A stretch of 64,000 nt of DNA, taken from positions 2,563,001 to 2,627,000 of the forward strand of contig NZ_JAGGML010000001.1 in NCBI RefSeq assembly GCF_017875275.1, given 5' to 3'. Of the stretch, positions 16,968 to 25,600 are shown piece by piece. The notes under the pieces were generated by a model. That model had not been told where the DNA came from, did not search any database, and saw only the letters and a program-made list of their open reading frames with translations. The translations under genes and the position numbers were made by a program. Numbering within the stretch: position 1 is the stretch's first letter; the number at the start of each line of letters is the position of its first letter. Source of the DNA: Xanthobacter flavus. Its GTDB lineage: Bacteria > Pseudomonadota > Alphaproteobacteria > Rhizobiales > Xanthobacteraceae.

Positions 16968-18164
16968 ATGTCCCAAGATTCAGTCCTCGACGCCCGCCGC
17001 GACACAAACGGCGGTTACAAGGTCGATGTCAGCCGGGGGGAGTGGATCGGCCGCGTCTCGTCGGAATGGTTCTCGCGTCCGGCCGACGAGCGCTATCTCT
17101 CCCTGTCGGAACTGGCCCACACGGTTCGCGACCGCACCGAACGAAGCCGGACGCGGGTGGTGGAAAGCGCGCTCATCCACGTCGAGGCGAACCGCAACGA
17201 TTCGGAGCGGCTGGCGCTGATCCTGCCAGGCACCGATGCGTCAATCGCGCCGACGCACTGGTCCTTCGGCCAGCTCGCCAGCCTGGTCGGCGCACCAGCC
17301 GCCTATTTGCGACAGCTCCCGGCCGCGCTCGCCGCCATCAACCTGCAATACGGCCTGACCTCCAGTCGGGCCGAGCAGATCAAGACGCTGGAAACCGATA
17401 CTGGCCGCGTCGAACTGCGCGCCGTCACCGGCCCGGATTACGGCCGGATCTTCGACCACGAACTGGTCGAGGCGGTGCAGCGTATCGCGGGCAATGGCAC
17501 GGGCGACACCCGCTGGAAGGTGCCGGGCGTGCTCGATTGGTCGACCGGCATCTACAATCCGCGGGTCGACATCACCAAGGATACGACCACGCTCTATGCC
17601 TCCGACCGCGACGTCTTCCTGTTCCTGGTCGACGACCTGAATCCGATCGAAGCTGGCCGCCTGCCTGACGGCTCGCCGGATCTCTATTTCCGCGGATTCT
17701 ATTGTTGGAATTCCGAGGTTGGCGCCAAGACGCTCGGCATGGCGAGCTTCTATCTCCGGGCGGTCTGCCAGAATCGCAATTTGTGGGGCGTGGAGGATTT
17801 CGAGGAAATCACCATCCGCCACTCCAAATATGCCGCCAACCGCTTCGCGCACGAGGCGGCCCCGGCGCTGCTGAACTTCGCGAATTCCTCACCCCTGCCG
17901 TTCGTCAACGGCATCAGGGCCGCCCGCGAGCGGATCGTCGCCAGGACCGACGAAGACCGCACCGACTTCCTGCGTCGGCGCGGCTTCTCCAAGGCCGAGA
18001 CTGGCAAGATCATCGACAGAGTGCTGGCCGAGGAAGGCCGCCCTCCGGAGTCCATCTTCGATTTCGTGCAGGGCATCACCGCCGTCGCGCGCGACAAGCC
18101 CCATCAGGACGCCCGCCTCGACATGGAGGGCAAGGCGAAGAAGCTGCTCGATCGAGCCGCCTGA
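16968..18164 (+). CDS. DUF932 domain protein (phage/plasmid-like family)
   Basis: A 398-aa protein of the DUF932 family, often found in phages, plasmids and integrative elements; its biochemical function is not established. Family features are the central LRAVTGPDYGRIFDHELVEA segment, the DITKDTTTLYASDRDVFLF block and RGFYCWNSEVGAKTLGMASF, followed by LRAVCQNRNLWG and a helical C-terminus. ATG 16968 fits the usual N-terminus; an in-frame ATG at 16953 lies at the foot of the leader hairpin. It is the first gene of a conserved set (DUF932, ParB-like, small proteins, ArdB, strawberry-notch) on the plus strand. Confidence 0.82.
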   Translation: MSQDSVLDARRDTNGGYKVDVSRGEWIGRVSSEWFSRPADERYLSLSELAHTVRDRTERSRTRVVESALIHVEANRNDSERLALILPGTDASIAPTHWSFGQLASLVGAPAAYLRQLPAALAAINLQYGLTSSRAEQIKTLETDTGRVELRAVTGPDYGRIFDHELVEAVQRIAGNGTGDTRWKVPGVLDWSTGIYNPRVDITKDTTTLYASDRDVFLFLVDDLNPIEAGRLPDGSPDLYFRGFYCWNSEVGAKTLGMASFYLRAVCQNRNLWGVEDFEEITIRHSKYAANRFAHEAAPALLNFANSSPLPFVNGIRAARERIVARTDEDRTDFLRRRGFSKAETGKIIDRVLAEEGRPPESIFDFVQGITAVARDKPHQDARLDMEGKAKKLLDRAA

Positions 18165-18255
18165 TTTCCGCGAAGCCGGGGATGCGGTTTTCCGTATCTC
18201 CGGCTTTGCGCTTCCGTGCCTTTCTGGTTCGCCGGTCCGTTGCGCTGCCCCCTTT

Positions 18256-18324
18256 AGAGGAAGAGGGCGGCGCTTCGCTTCGTGACGGGTTGGAGGTTGA
18301 GAGAGAGTCTCTCGGCCGCCCGTC
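18256..18324 (+). promoter_or_regulatory. Structured leader B before the ParB-like gene
   Basis: Purine box AGAGGAAGAG at 18256 is followed 28 bases later by GACGGG (18284), pairing with CCCGTC at 18319-18324. The apical part has GAGAG-AGT-CTCTC. The hairpin ends 15 bases before ATG 18340, the same distance as in leader A. Order and sequence are shared with leaders A, C and D. Confidence 0.62.
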
Positions 18325-18339
18325 GCGGAGTAAATCCCG

Positions 18340-20484
18340 ATGGCTACTGCCGTTCAGAAGATCATCCTGTCGTCCTCGCGCGACATCCCCTTCAACAAGC
18401 TGGTGCTCAGCCAGTCCAACGTCCGGCGCGTGAAGGCCGGCGTCTCGATCGAGGACCTTGCGGCCTCGATCGCTCGTCGCGGCCTGATCCAGAGTCTCAG
18501 CGTCTTTCCCGTCGTTGACGCCGAGGGCGTGGAGACCGGCATGTTCGAGGTGCCCGCCGGCGGTCGCCGCTTCCGGGCGCTCGAACTGCTGGTGAAGCAG
18601 AAGCGTCTCGCCAAGATCGCTCCAGTGCCCTGCGTGGTCCGTGATCGCGATGGCGCCATCCTCCCCGAAGAGGTGTCGCTGGCCGAGAATATCGAGCGCG
18701 CGCCGCTCCATCCGCTCGATCAGTTCCGCGCCTTCCACGACATGCTGACCAAAGGCATGACCGAGGAGGAGATCGCTGCGGCTTTCTTCGTCCCCGTCAA
18801 CGTGGTCAAGCAGCGGCTGCGCCTCGCAGCCGTCTCGCCCGTCCTCCACGAGGTCTATGCCGACGACGGCATGACGCTGGAGCAGCTCATGGCCTTCACC
18901 GTCTCCGAAGACCACGAGCGTCAGACCCAGGTCTGGGACGCGATCAAGGACGCCTGGTCGAAGGAGCCCTATCAGATCCGGCGCATGCTGACCGAGACCA
19001 CGGTGCGCGCCTCCGACAAGCGTGCCGTCTTCCTCGGCCTCGAAGCCTATGAGGCGGCTGGCGGCATCGTCATGCGCGACCTGTTCCAGGCCGACGATGG
19101 CGGCTGGCTGCAGGACGTCGGGCTTCTCGATCGCCTCGTCGCCGAGAAGCTGAAGGCCGAGGCTGAGGTGATCGCCGCCGAGGGTTGGAAGTGGATCGAG
19201 GTCGCGGTCAGTTTCCCCTACGACGCCGTGCGCGGTCTGCAGGAAATCTCCGGCACGCCGATCGATCTATCGGCGGAGGAACAGGCGACCATCGAGGCGC
19301 TCACCGCCGAGCAGGCCAGGCTCGAAGCGGAATATCAGGACGCCGACGAACTGCCCGATGAGGTCGACGAGCGCATGGGCGAGATCGAGACGGCTCTGGC
19401 CGCGTTCGACGATCGCCCCGAGCACTTCGATCCGGCCGACATCGCCATCGCCGGCGTCTTTGTCAGCATCGACGCCGACGGATCGCTTTCGGTCGATCGC
19501 GGCTTCGTCCGGCCCGAGGATGTGCCTCAGGTCCGGACCGATGGTGAGGAAGGATCGGAGACCGATACCGAATCCGCCGGCACCGCGAGCCCCTCGGTGC
19601 AACGCGCTGTCATCACTATCGGCGGCCGGCCTGTCGAACCGGAGGAGGACGATGATGACGACAGCATCAAACCGTTGCCCGAACGCCTCGTCGTCGAGCT
19701 GACCGCCTACCGCACCCTCGCGCTGCGCAACGCGGTGGCTGAAAACCCGCACATCGCCATGACGGCGCTTCTCCACAAACTCGTCTCGGACAACTTCATG
19801 ACCCGCATGTACACGGGCGCTATGGAGGCCGGGGTGAAGCACATCTTCTTCCCCGTTCAGGACGAGGCGCTGAAGGACAGCCCCTCCGCGCGGGCCGTGC
19901 AGGAGCGTCACGACGCCTGGGCCACTGACATCCCGAAGGACGACGACGCCCTGTGGGATTGGCTCGCCGGTCTCGACGATGCCAGCCGTATGGCGCTGCT
20001 GGCACATTGCGTCAGCTATGGGGTCAACGCGCTCTATGAGCGGCCGAACCCGCACAGCGCTGGCGGCGTGTCGCAGCACACGCTCGACATGAGGCTCGCG
20101 CAGGCCGACCGGCTGACGCGGACGACCGGGCTCGACATAGTGGAGGCTGGTTGGCGCCCGACCTTCGGCAACTACCTCAACCGTGTCACCAAGCCGCGCA
20201 TCCTCCAAGCCGTCCGCGAAGGCGCCGGCGAGCGAGCGGCCGAGCTTATCGGTCATCTGAAAAAGGGCGACATGGCCAAGGAGGCCGAGCGTCTCCTGGC
20301 CGATAGCGGTTGGCTGCCTGAGCCGCTTCGGCTTGCTGGCGTTGACGGCGATTCTGCAGCGGGCGCGGACGGCGGCAGCGAAGCCGAGGGGGCCGAGCTG
20401 CCCGACTTCCTCAGCGCCGACGACGACTCGGAATCGCCGGCCGATGGCGAGGATGACGACCGTCACCTCGTAGCCGCCGAATGA
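18340..20484 (+). CDS. Large ParB/Srx-fold protein (ParB/RepB/Spo0J family)
   Basis: A 714-aa protein. The N-terminal 130 residues are a ParB nuclease-like (Srx-fold) domain: LVLSQSNVRR, VPAGGRRFRALELL and LAENIERAPLHPLDQFRAF, followed by a KorB-like helix-turn-helix (EEEIAAAFFVPVNVVKQRL). ParB proteins bind DNA and, in this fold, use CTP for clamp loading. The long C-terminal part is acidic with a central linker and is specific to ICE versions, which may act as regulators rather than in partition. The true partition ParA of the element is encoded far away at 35086. It lies 175 bases after the DUF932 gene and is preceded by leader B. Confidence 0.85.
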   Translation: MATAVQKIILSSSRDIPFNKLVLSQSNVRRVKAGVSIEDLAASIARRGLIQSLSVFPVVDAEGVETGMFEVPAGGRRFRALELLVKQKRLAKIAPVPCVVRDRDGAILPEEVSLAENIERAPLHPLDQFRAFHDMLTKGMTEEEIAAAFFVPVNVVKQRLRLAAVSPVLHEVYADDGMTLEQLMAFTVSEDHERQTQVWDAIKDAWSKEPYQIRRMLTETTVRASDKRAVFLGLEAYEAAGGIVMRDLFQADDGGWLQDVGLLDRLVAEKLKAEAEVIAAEGWKWIEVAVSFPYDAVRGLQEISGTPIDLSAEEQATIEALTAEQARLEAEYQDADELPDEVDERMGEIETALAAFDDRPEHFDPADIAIAGVFVSIDADGSLSVDRGFVRPEDVPQVRTDGEEGSETDTESAGTASPSVQRAVITIGGRPVEPEEDDDDDSIKPLPERLVVELTAYRTLALRNAVAENPHIAMTALLHKLVSDNFMTRMYTGAMEAGVKHIFFPVQDEALKDSPSARAVQERHDAWATDIPKDDDALWDWLAGLDDASRMALLAHCVSYGVNALYERPNPHSAGGVSQHTLDMRLAQADRLTRTTGLDIVEAGWRPTFGNYLNRVTKPRILQAVREGAGERAAELIGHLKKGDMAKEAERLLADSGWLPEPLRLAGVDGDSAAGADGGSEAEGAELPDFLSADDDSESPADGEDDDRHLVAAE

Positions 20485-20491
20485 GTGGCTC

Positions 20492-20515
20492 GCGGGGCGG
20501 CTTCGGCCGCTCCGC
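20492..20515 (+). promoter_or_regulatory. UUCG-capped hairpin before a small gene
   Basis: GCGGGGCGGC-TTCG-GCCGCTCCGC forms a 10-bp stem (one G-T pair) capped by a TTCG tetraloop, 8 bases after the parB-like stop and 29 bases before ATG 20545. There is no T-run after it. It could be an mRNA-processing or stabilising hairpin between the two genes. Confidence 0.5.
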
Positions 20516-20544
20516 ACCTCTCCCCCAATCGAAGGAGCGTTCAC

Positions 20545-20766
20545 ATGGTGCAATTCAGCCCCGCGCCGATCCGGCGTGTCGTCTTCCAGTATTTCGTGCC
20601 GGTCCACGTCGAGGTCGAGGATGGCCTCGTTTCCCGCGTGACCGTCATCGACGAGACGCCTGTCCGCAACCCCACCGTGGCCGACCGCGATCCCGAATAC
20701 CTCACCCAGGCCGCGGCGGCTGCCGACGACGGCCAATCGTGGCCGTCATGGCAATTCGGCTACTAG
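20545..20766 (+). CDS. Small conserved ICE protein, unknown function
   Basis: A 73-aa protein with start ATG 20545 behind GAAGGAGCG. The translation, with IRRVVFQYFVPVHVEVEDGLVSRVTVIDETP, looks like a small beta-sheet protein, followed by an acidic tail. I do not recognise a function. It sits between the parB-like gene and a terminator-like hairpin, on the same strand, in the conserved accessory set of the element. Confidence 0.6.
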   Translation: MVQFSPAPIRRVVFQYFVPVHVEVEDGLVSRVTVIDETPVRNPTVADRDPEYLTQAAAAADDGQSWPSWQFGY

Positions 20767-20795
20767 CCCCTCTCAACCACGATCCCGATCCACCC

Positions 20796-20823
20796 GAGCC
20801 CGGCCCAGCGTCGGGCTCTTTTC
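20796..20823 (+). terminator. Rho-independent terminator
   Basis: GAGCCCG pairs with CGGGCTC (20796-20802 and 20812-20818), followed by TTTTCGTTT. It stands 29 bases after the stop of the small gene and overlaps the ribosome binding region of the next gene at 20840. Confidence 0.65.
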
Positions 20824-20839
20824 GTTTCAGGAGCCCGAC

Positions 20840-21241
20840 ATGCCCGATTTTCTCACCCGCTTCTCCTGCCTGCTCGACGTCGGCTCAGTCGCCAATGTCG
20901 CGCGGGCCTTCGACATCTACACCGCGCTGATGGCCGAGAACGGTCGCGAGGATCCGCCCGCCGAGCCGTTCCTGCTCTCGCTGACGCCCGAGCATGGCGC
21001 CACGCGACTTTGGCTTCGCGACCCCGGGACCGCCGATCCGCAGTTGCTGATCACCTTCGTCACCCGCTGCGCGGAGACGTTCGGGCTCACCGGCACCTGG
21101 GGCTTTCAGTGGGCCGGCGTCGCCTCGGAACCTGTCGTCGACGGTTTCTCCGGCGGCGCCCATCTGCTCGATCTCTCCACAGGCCACACGATCGAATGGA
21201 TGAGCACGGGCCGCTGGCTCGCCGAAAGAGGTGCGCGATGA
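20840..21241 (+). CDS. Conserved ICE protein, unknown function
   Basis: A 133-aa acidic protein starting at ATG 20840 behind CAGGAGCC. The sequence has an N-terminal helix (DVARAF-like, VANVARAFDIYTALM), a hydrophobic core strand RLWLRDP and a run LITFVTRCAETFGLTGTWGF. No known catalytic motif is seen. It overlaps the next gene by four bases (ATGA), so the two are translationally coupled. Function is not recognised; similar small proteins accompany DUF932, ArdB and strawberry-notch genes in such elements. Confidence 0.6.
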   Translation: MPDFLTRFSCLLDVGSVANVARAFDIYTALMAENGREDPPAEPFLLSLTPEHGATRLWLRDPGTADPQLLITFVTRCAETFGLTGTWGFQWAGVASEPVVDGFSGGAHLLDLSTGHTIEWMSTGRWLAERGAR

Positions 21242-21471
21242 TCCCCGACCATGCGCGAGCCAATTTCCAAACCCTGCTGCGCGCCGCGGAAAGCGGCGAT
21301 CTGGCGCTGATGGAATGCACGGACGCCGCGACCGGCGAGCCGCGCTATGTCATCTGTGCGGTCGGCCGTGACGGTGGCGACTATATGTTCACGCCGTTCG
21401 GCCATCTGGCAGATGGCAATCCTTACGACGCCTACCTTCCGCCCAATACGGGTGGCGAAATAGCTGCCTGA
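21238..21471 (+). CDS. Small conserved protein (DUF6117-like)
   Basis: A 77-aa protein starting at an ATG that overlaps the stop of the preceding gene. The translation begins with a helix (ARANFQTLLRAAESGDLALMEC), then strands with PRYVICAVGRDGGDYMFTPFGHLA and ends NPYDAYLPP. This matches my memory of a small domain (DUF6117) frequent in alphaproteobacterial conjugative elements. No biochemical role is known. The family name is recalled rather than checked. Confidence 0.6.
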   Translation: MIPDHARANFQTLLRAAESGDLALMECTDAATGEPRYVICAVGRDGGDYMFTPFGHLADGNPYDAYLPPNTGGEIAA

Positions 21472-21474
21472 ATT

Positions 21475-21906
21475 CTACCAGACGGCCACTTCCCATTGAC
21501 CGTTGACGCGCGCGAAGCCGACCGGTCGGTTCTGGGGCGTGGCGTTCGCCCGGGTCACATCCATCGTGAGCTGCGTCATGCACGTCACGCCGGGTCCAAC
21601 ACCGCCCGGCGAGCAATCACCGAGCTTGAGTGTCGCATTTGCGAGCGACGTCCCCGTGAAGGGGCGATGGCGGCGGACGGCTGCGATGGCCTCTTCTTCC
21701 GTCGGCTGAGCCACGCCCGCGACCGCAGCGGCCGATGCGTCGCCCGGTGCGATCACCGGGCGGAGCGCAAAGCCCGCCCCGAAGCCCACAACGAGGCAGC
21801 CCGCGGCACGATGCCGATCACACTTCCCTTCATCACCGTCTCCTTCCGGAACCTCACTTGGTCGGGCGGACATGCGTCCCCGATCGCCAGGGTCGCCGTC
21901 CGCCAT
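21475..21906 (-). CDS. Small secreted or membrane-anchored protein, unknown function
   Basis: A minus-strand gene of 143 aa, or 132 aa from the second ATG at 21873. Near residues 35-50 is a hydrophobic segment AAGCLVVGFGAGFALRPVIA that would be a signal anchor. The C-terminal part, about 80 residues, has two cysteines (GDCSPGG and VTCMTQL) that could form a disulfide, and ends GFARVNGQWEVAVW, giving the look of a small periplasmic domain. It is the only minus-strand gene in this stretch and its 3' end nearly touches the preceding gene. The start is uncertain because the first 30 residues look unlike protein. Confidence 0.55.
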   Translation of the reverse strand: MADGDPGDRGRMSARPSEVPEGDGDEGKCDRHRAAGCLVVGFGAGFALRPVIAPGDASAAAVAGVAQPTEEEAIAAVRRHRPFTGTSLANATLKLGDCSPGGVGPGVTCMTQLTMDVTRANATPQNRPVGFARVNGQWEVAVW

Positions 21907-21981
21907 GTGTTAGATGAAGGAGTGTAGTGGCGCGCGGCCCGCTTCGGAAGGCCGCGCGATCAGGCGTTCATGCGGCGCGTC

Positions 21982-22060
21982 AGAGCGAGAGGTTTGCCGG
22001 GACGGGTTCGAGCCGGCCCGGTCGAGAGAGAGCGCCGCCGGTTCGTCCCGATCCGCTCTC
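21982..22060 (+). promoter_or_regulatory. Structured leader C with possible pseudoknot, before ardB
   Basis: Purine box AGAGCGAGAG at 21982, then GGGACG (21999-22004) pairing with CGTCCC (22044-22049). The loop carries GAGAGAGAGCG, whose last seven bases GAGAGCG (22028-22034) can pair with CGCTCTC at 22054-22060. That would be a pseudoknot reaching up to the ribosome binding site CGGAGAA before ATG 22073. Leader D has the same two pairings. Confidence 0.62.
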
Positions 22061-22072
22061 CGGAGAACCCCC

Positions 22073-22510
22073 ATGCCCGACACCAACCCCAGCACTGACG
22101 ATTCCGCGGCGCGCGCCGTGGCAATCGTACCGGAGGGTCGCCGGATGGGCTTCCTGCCGCTGCTCTTCGGCCGTGAGCACGTCCTGGTGGCGGAGATGAC
22201 CGTCTATCACCTGATGGGACGCCTGAGCCCGCTCGATTATCGTGGCGGTCTCTGGGACTTCTATGAGCGCGGCGGGAGGCCGCTCTACCTCGCGCCGACC
22301 TCTAAGCCCCGCTTTCAGATCGTCTGCGACACTAACGGCTATGAGGGCGAGGTATCGGCCGACGCCGCGGGCATCATCGCGACGCTGTTCGCCTTCTCCC
22401 ATCTCTCCTTCAAATATCCGATCGACGCGATGTCGGAAGGATATGGCCGCCTCTACGACTACGCCGCGGACCATCTGGAAGCCGCCGAGATCTTCCAGGC
22501 GATCGACTGA
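22073..22510 (+). CDS. Antirestriction protein, ArdB/KlcA family
   Basis: A 145-aa protein of the ArdB/KlcA antirestriction family, which protects incoming conjugative DNA against type I restriction without being a DNA mimic. Family traits are RRMGFLPLLFGREHVLVAE near residues 23-41, then YHLMGRLSPLDYRGGLWDFYE, and a C-terminal helical part. ATG 22073 lies behind CCGGAGAA. A conserved RNA leader precedes it and a strong terminator follows, so it is a single-gene transcript. Early expression after transfer would fit this role; the leader may help time it. Confidence 0.8.
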   Translation: MPDTNPSTDDSAARAVAIVPEGRRMGFLPLLFGREHVLVAEMTVYHLMGRLSPLDYRGGLWDFYERGGRPLYLAPTSKPRFQIVCDTNGYEGEVSADAAGIIATLFAFSHLSFKYPIDAMSEGYGRLYDYAADHLEAAEIFQAID

Positions 22511-22529
22511 AATTTGCCCTCTCCCTCAG

Positions 22530-22558
22530 CGCCCGGCCTCACGGTCGGGCGTTTTTTT
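22530..22558 (+). terminator. Rho-independent terminator after ardB
   Basis: CGCCCGGCC and GGTCGGGCG form a 9-bp stem (one G-T pair) with loop TCAC, followed by seven T. It lies 20 bases after the ardB stop codon and ends before leader D. Confidence 0.85.
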
Positions 22559-22571
22559 ATGTCGGCTGATC

Positions 22572-22650
22572 AGAGGAAGAGGACGGCCGGGACGGGTCGA
22601 GTCCGGGCGGTTGAGAGAGAGCGCCGTCCGGGTTTGTCCCTTCCGCTCTC
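22572..22650 (+). promoter_or_regulatory. Structured leader D with possible pseudoknot
   Basis: Purine box AGAGGAAGAG at 22572, then GGGAC (22589) pairing with GTCCC (22636-22640) and an inner stem CCGGGCGG/CCGTCCGG. The loop holds GAGAGAGAGCG; GAGAGCG (22617-22623) can pair with CGCTCTC (22644-22650), just before CGAGGTTCC and ATG 22664. It is nearly the same as leader C in order and spacing. Confidence 0.62.
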
Positions 22651-22663
22651 CCGAGGTTCCTCC

Positions 22664-25600
22664 ATGAACATTCTGTCTCCCGTGGCCCTTCCGGCCGCGC
22701 CCGTCACCCCCGCGTCCTCGATCCTCAACGTAGCGCTACAGCTTCTCGATCATCTAGAGCGCGGCCAGCGTATCGACGCCGCGATCCTCCGTGCAGCGAT
22801 GGAAGAAGCCTTCGGCGCATCCGACACCAGCGGCGCCTGGAACTGGAAGGCCGCCTATGAGGCGTGCGAGGTCGCGACAGTCCTCTTCCTGCGCAAATAC
22901 GGAAAGGCGCTTTTCCGTAAGGCCGCGTCTCCGGCTTCACGGCTTTCCGCTCTCGCGAAGATCGCCGAACTCCTGCCGACGCATACGCGGCGCTCGGAAG
23001 AATCGCAGGCGCTCCAGCAGTTCTCGACGCCGGCGCCGCTCGGTCTCGCCGCCGTGGCGGCCGCCTCCATTGCTGCTGGCGACATCGTGCTGGAGCCGTC
23101 TGCTGGCACGGGTCTTCTCGCCATCCTGGCCGAGATATCAGGCGGAACGCTCCTCCTCAACGAGCTGGCCGAGACCCGAGCTGATCTGCTCGCTGCGCTG
23201 TTTCCGGCTGTCGCCGTCATGCGCTTCGACGCTGCCCAGATCAATGATCATCTCGCGACTGGATCCGTCCCCTCCGTCGTGCTGATGAATCCGCCATTCT
23301 CTGCCATGGCAAACGTCACCGGCCGCGTGGCCGATACAGTCTATCGCCATGTCGCTTCCGCGCTGGCCCGGCTCTCCGATGGCGGGCGGCTGGTGGCGAT
23401 CACTGGTGCCAACTTCAGCCCCGACCATCCGGCTTGGGCTGCGGCCTTCATCCGGCTTCAGGAGCGTGGCCGCGTCGTCTTCACAGCGGCTGTGGACGGC
23501 TCGGTCTATGCCAAGCACGGCACGACCATCGACACCCGGCTGACAGTCATCGACAAGCTGCCGGCCGACGATCAGGCTACGTTTCCCCCTTCGCCAGGCA
23601 CCGCGCCCGACGTCGCCACGCTGCTCGGCTGGATCGAGGCGCAAGTTCCACCGCGCCAGACTGCGGCCCTCCCGCCAGCGGCGGCCCTGGCACCCGCCGC
23701 GACGCCCCGGACCGTTCGCGGATATCTCGCGCGCACCACTGCTGCACGTCCCGCCACGCCCGCGTCCATCGAGCCCGAAGGCGTCGAACTCGCCTATGAA
23801 ACCGTGGACTGGACGCCCGCCGAAGACGGCCGGATCACCGATGCAATTTATGAAGAATACCGATTGCAGGCGATCCTTATTCCCGGGGCGCAGGCCCATC
23901 CGACCAAGCTGGTGCAATCCGTGGCGATGGCCTCGGTCGCGCCGCCGAAGCCCAGCTATCGGCCCCGGCTGCCCGCCAACATCGTCCCAGATGGTCTTCT
24001 TTCCGATGCTCAGCTCGAAACCGTCATCTACGCCGGCGAGGCGCATTCCGACTTCCTCGCGGGATCATGGACGCTCGATGAGGCCTTCGACGTCGTCTCG
24101 GCCGCGCCCGACGATGCGCCGAACGCCGTGCGCTTCCGCCGGGGCTTCATGCTTGGCGACGGCACCGGCGCTGGCAAGGGTCGCCAGTCGGCTGGCATCA
24201 TCCTCGACAACTGGATGCAGGGCCGCCACAAGGCGGTGTGGATCTCCAAATCCGACAAGCTGCTGGAGGATGCCCAGCGCGACTGGTCCGCCCTCGGCAT
24301 GGAGCGGCTGCTGGTCACGCCGCTGTCGCGCTTCCCGCAGGGCAAGGACATCACGCTCTCGGAAGCCGTCCTATTTACCACCTATGCCACGCTACGGTCC
24401 GACGATCGCGGCGAGAAGCTTTCCCGCGTCAAGCAGATCGTCGAATGGTTGGGCTCCGACTTCGATGGAGTGATCATTTTCGACGAGAGCCACGCCATGC
24501 AGAACGCCGCTGGTGGAAAGGGCGAACGCGGCGACGTCGCCGCCTCGCAGCAGGGCCGTGCGGGCCTCCGGCTCCAGCACGCCCTGCCGAACGCGCGTGT
24601 CGTCTATGTCTCAGCGACCGGCGCGACCACCGTCCACAATCTCGCCTACGCCCAGCGCCTCGGTCTCTGGGGCGGCGAGGACTTCCCGTTTTCGACCCGC
24701 GCCGAATTCGTCGAGGCGATCGAGGACGGCGGCGTGGCGGCGATGGAGGTGCTGGCCCGCGACCTGCGCTCGCTCGGGCTCTACACGGCCCGGTCGCTCT
24801 CCTACGACGGCGTCGAATACGAACTGGTCGAGCACCAGCTCACCCCCGAGCAGACCGGCATCTACGACGCCTATGCCGGCGCCTTCGCTGTCATCCATAA
24901 CAATCTCGACGCGGCGATGCAGGCCGCCAACATCACCGGCGACGGCGGCACGCTGAACCGCCAGGCCAAGTCCGCGGCGCGCTCAGCCTTCGAATCCGCC
25001 AAGCAGCGGTTCTTCGGCCATCTGCTGACCTCGATGAAGACGCCAACCCTGATCCGCTCGATCGAGCAGGACCTGATCGACGGCCATGCCGCCGTGATCC
25101 AGATCGTGTCGACCGGCGAAGCCCTGATGGAGCGCCGCCTGGCGGAAATCCCCACCGAGGAATGGAACGACGTCCGGGTGGACATCACTCCGCGCGAATA
25201 CGTTCTGGATTACCTCGCCCATTCCTTTCCGGTGCAGCTCTACGAGCCGTTCACCGACAGCGAGGGCAATCTGTCGTCGCGACCGGTGTTTCGCGACGGC
25301 CAGCCGGTCGAGAGCCGTGACGCTGTTGCCCGTCGAGACCGTTTGATCGAGAGGCTCGCTTCGCTGCCACCGGTCCCCGGCGCGCTCGACCAGATTGTCC
25401 AGCGCTTCGGAACCGATGTCGTAGCGGAGGTGACGGGACGTTCGCGGCGCATTGTTCGCAAGACCAGTCCCGGCGGCATTGACCGCCTCGCCGTGGAGAA
25501 CCGTGCCGTCTCGGCCAATCTGGCCGAGACCCAAGCGTTCATGGACGATCAAAAACGCATCCTGATCTTCTCCGACGCCGGCGGCACCGGGCGCAGCTAC

